Of a stretch of 64,000 nucleotides of DNA, positions 62,985 through 64,000 are shown in pieces. Each line of letters starts with the position of its first letter. Positions within the stretch are counted from its first letter, which is position 1. The stretch is from NCBI RefSeq assembly GCF_039613825.1, contig NZ_CP154826.1:2666001-2730000 (forward strand). The letters are read 5' to 3'. Source of the DNA: Diaminobutyricibacter sp. McL0608. Lineage in GTDB: Bacteria > Actinomycetota > Actinomycetes > Actinomycetales > Microbacteriaceae. The translations under genes and the position numbers were made by a program. The notes under the pieces are model-generated. The model did no database searches. It was not told the origin of the DNA and was given only the letters and a program-made list of their open reading frames with translations.

Positions 62985-63770
62985 ATGACCGAACCCAGGA
63001 TCCTCACCGAACGTCGCGGGCACGTGCTGCTCATCGGCTTCAACCGGCCCGACAAGCGCAACGCCGCCGATTTCGAGCTCCTCACGCAGCTGGCCCTCGC
63101 CTACGGAGAACTCGAACACGACCCGGACCTCCGCGTCGGCCTGGTCTACGCCGTGGGCGACCACTTCACCGCCGGTCTCGATCTCGCCGACCTCGGCCCG
63201 CGCATCACAGCCGACGGCATCGACTACGTGACCGAAGGCGGCATCAACCCGTGGCAGGTCTCGGGTGAACGACTGACCAAACCGGTCGTGATCGCCGTGC
63301 AGGGTACGTGCCTCACTCTCGGGATCGAACTGATGCTCGCCAGCGAGGTTGCCGTCGCGGCGGAGTCGACCCGGTTCGGGCAGATCGAGGTGACGCGCGG
63401 CATCCTGCCCTTCGGCGGGGCGACCCTGCGCTTTCCGCGGGCCGTCGGCTGGGGCAACGCCATGCGCTGGATCCTCACCGGCGACACCTTCGACACCGCG
63501 GAAGCGCACCGGATCGGGCTCGTGCAGGAAGTCGTCCCCGACGGCCTGCAGTTCGACCGCGCCCTGGCGATCGCCGAGCGCATCGCAGCCCAGGCGCCAC
63601 TCGCCGTCCAGGCGACCCTGACCAACGCCAAGCAGGCGATCCGCGAAGGCGACGCCGCGGCCGAGACCGAACTCCAGCCGGCGCTCGCCCGTCTGGCGCA
63701 GACCGAGGATGCACGCATCGGCATGGAGGCGTTCCTGCGGCGGACCGAAGCCGAATTCGTCGGGCGCTGA
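62985..63770 (+). CDS. Enoyl-CoA hydratase/isomerase (crotonase) family protein, 261 aa
   Basis: Crotonase fold. NRPDKRNAADFELLTQL, the oxyanion-hole region VGDHFTAGLDLADL and LTLGIELMLASEVAVAAEST are recognisable. The usual second catalytic Glu is at IEVTRGILPFGG, plausible for a hydratase or isomerase. No CoA ligase or other fatty-acid gene is adjacent, so the pathway is open. ATG at 62985 follows a -10 box. Confidence 0.88.
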   Translation: MTEPRILTERRGHVLLIGFNRPDKRNAADFELLTQLALAYGELEHDPDLRVGLVYAVGDHFTAGLDLADLGPRITADGIDYVTEGGINPWQVSGERLTKPVVIAVQGTCLTLGIELMLASEVAVAAESTRFGQIEVTRGILPFGGATLRFPRAVGWGNAMRWILTGDTFDTAEAHRIGLVQEVVPDGLQFDRALAIAERIAAQAPLAVQATLTNAKQAIREGDAAAETELQPALARLAQTEDARIGMEAFLRRTEAEFVGR

Positions 63771-63817
63771 GGGACGCCACCTGTCGTTCGGACGCCGAGC
63801 GTACAGTAGCCCTCGGC

Positions 63818-63867
63818 GTGACACCGAGACCGTGACAACGCCGACACCGGAACCGGAACCGACACCG
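63818..63867 (+). repeat. Short GACACCG-type repeats before the last gene
   Basis: Three copies of GACACCG (63820, 63843, 63861) with related CGTGACAACG and GGAACC between them. Function unknown; possibly chance in GC-rich DNA. Confidence 0.4.
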
Positions 63868-63880
63868 TGAAGGAGAACTC

Positions 63881-64000
63881 ATGAACGCAGCCGAATACGA
63901 CGTGATCGTGATCGGAGCAGGCACCGTCGGAGAGAACGTCGCCGACCGCGCCGCCCAGAGCGGAATGCGCACCGTCGTCGTGGAGGCCGAACTCGTCGGC
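63881..64000 (+). CDS. FAD-dependent pyridine nucleotide-disulfide oxidoreductase, 5' part only
   Basis: The first 40 codons are present and the gene runs off the window end. NAAEYDVIVIGAGTVGENVADRA is an FAD-binding Rossmann motif of the lipoamide dehydrogenase/mercuric reductase family; the Cys pair and later domains lie outside. The ATG at 63881 follows AAGGAG. Confidence 0.75.
   Translation, partial: MNAAEYDVIVIGAGTVGENVADRAAQSGMRTVVVEAELVG

Overview
The window is high-GC, tightly packed DNA from a free-living actinobacterium. I infer family Microbacteriaceae: the gene order from argS to atpC matches the conserved actinobacterial block (known from Mycobacterium tuberculosis Rv1292-Rv1311), the ATP synthase epsilon subunit is the short form, and many genes start with GTG or have a TANNNT box 6-8 nt before the start codon (leaderless style). 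I see no prophage, insertion sequence, integrase, CRISPR array or plasmid gene. One tRNA (Arg, CCG) is present.

Layout. 1-3.9 kb: a heterodimeric ABC exporter (first subunit cut by the window edge), its TetR regulator and an aldo/keto reductase, all on the minus strand. 3.9-10.3 kb: a complete Dpp/Opp-type peptide importer (two ATPases, two permeases, lipoprotein) with an M19 membrane dipeptidase. 10.4-11.5 kb: alkylation repair pair ogt-tag. 11.8-22.7 kb, minus strand: yaaA, a P-loop kinase-like gene, atpC-D-G-A-H-F-E-B, an AtpI-like gene, a WecA/TagO-type transferase and sua5. 22.7-24.0 kb: two tandem HAD hydrolases. 24.0-30.6 kb: a LacI-controlled ABC sugar importer followed by two GH130-type enzymes, probably a beta-mannoside utilisation operon, preceded by two identical 12-bp palindromes. 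30.7-33.5 kb: a DrrAB-type exporter with a divergent TetR regulator, bracketed by two copies of one long palindrome. 33.6-48.2 kb: prmC, cysK-cysE, prfA, rho, thrB, thrC, hom, lysA, a DUF2993 (LmeA-like) protein, argS and a small lipoprotein. 48.2-53.0 kb: tRNA-Arg, a rhodanese-type sulfurtransferase with a 52-residue DUF1059 protein and a divergent SARP-like regulator, a PhyH-type dioxygenase with a divergent AraC regulator, and an NAD-dependent epimerase-like protein. 53.1-59.8 kb: a ROK-regulated ABC sugar importer with a GH4 glycosidase and a BadF-type sugar kinase; its binding-protein gene carries a one-base frameshift. 59.9-64.0 kb: pcm, a class I glutamine amidotransferase, an F420/NADP reductase-like protein, an arginase-family protein, a crotonase and the start of a flavoprotein disulfide reductase.

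How it fits together. The argS-lysA-hom-thrCB-rho-prfA-prmC-sua5-wecA-atpI-atp backbone is ancestral housekeeping DNA, here split at two points: cysK-cysE between prfA and prmC, and about 11 kb of carbohydrate and exporter genes between prmC and sua5. The two sugar operons use different chemistries: phosphorolysis or hydrolysis by GH130 in one, and probable ATP-dependent phosphorylation followed by NAD-dependent GH4 cleavage in the other. Together with the peptide importer and dipeptidase they suggest a plant- or soil-associated scavenger. All function calls rest on reading motifs and gene order by eye; no database search was run.
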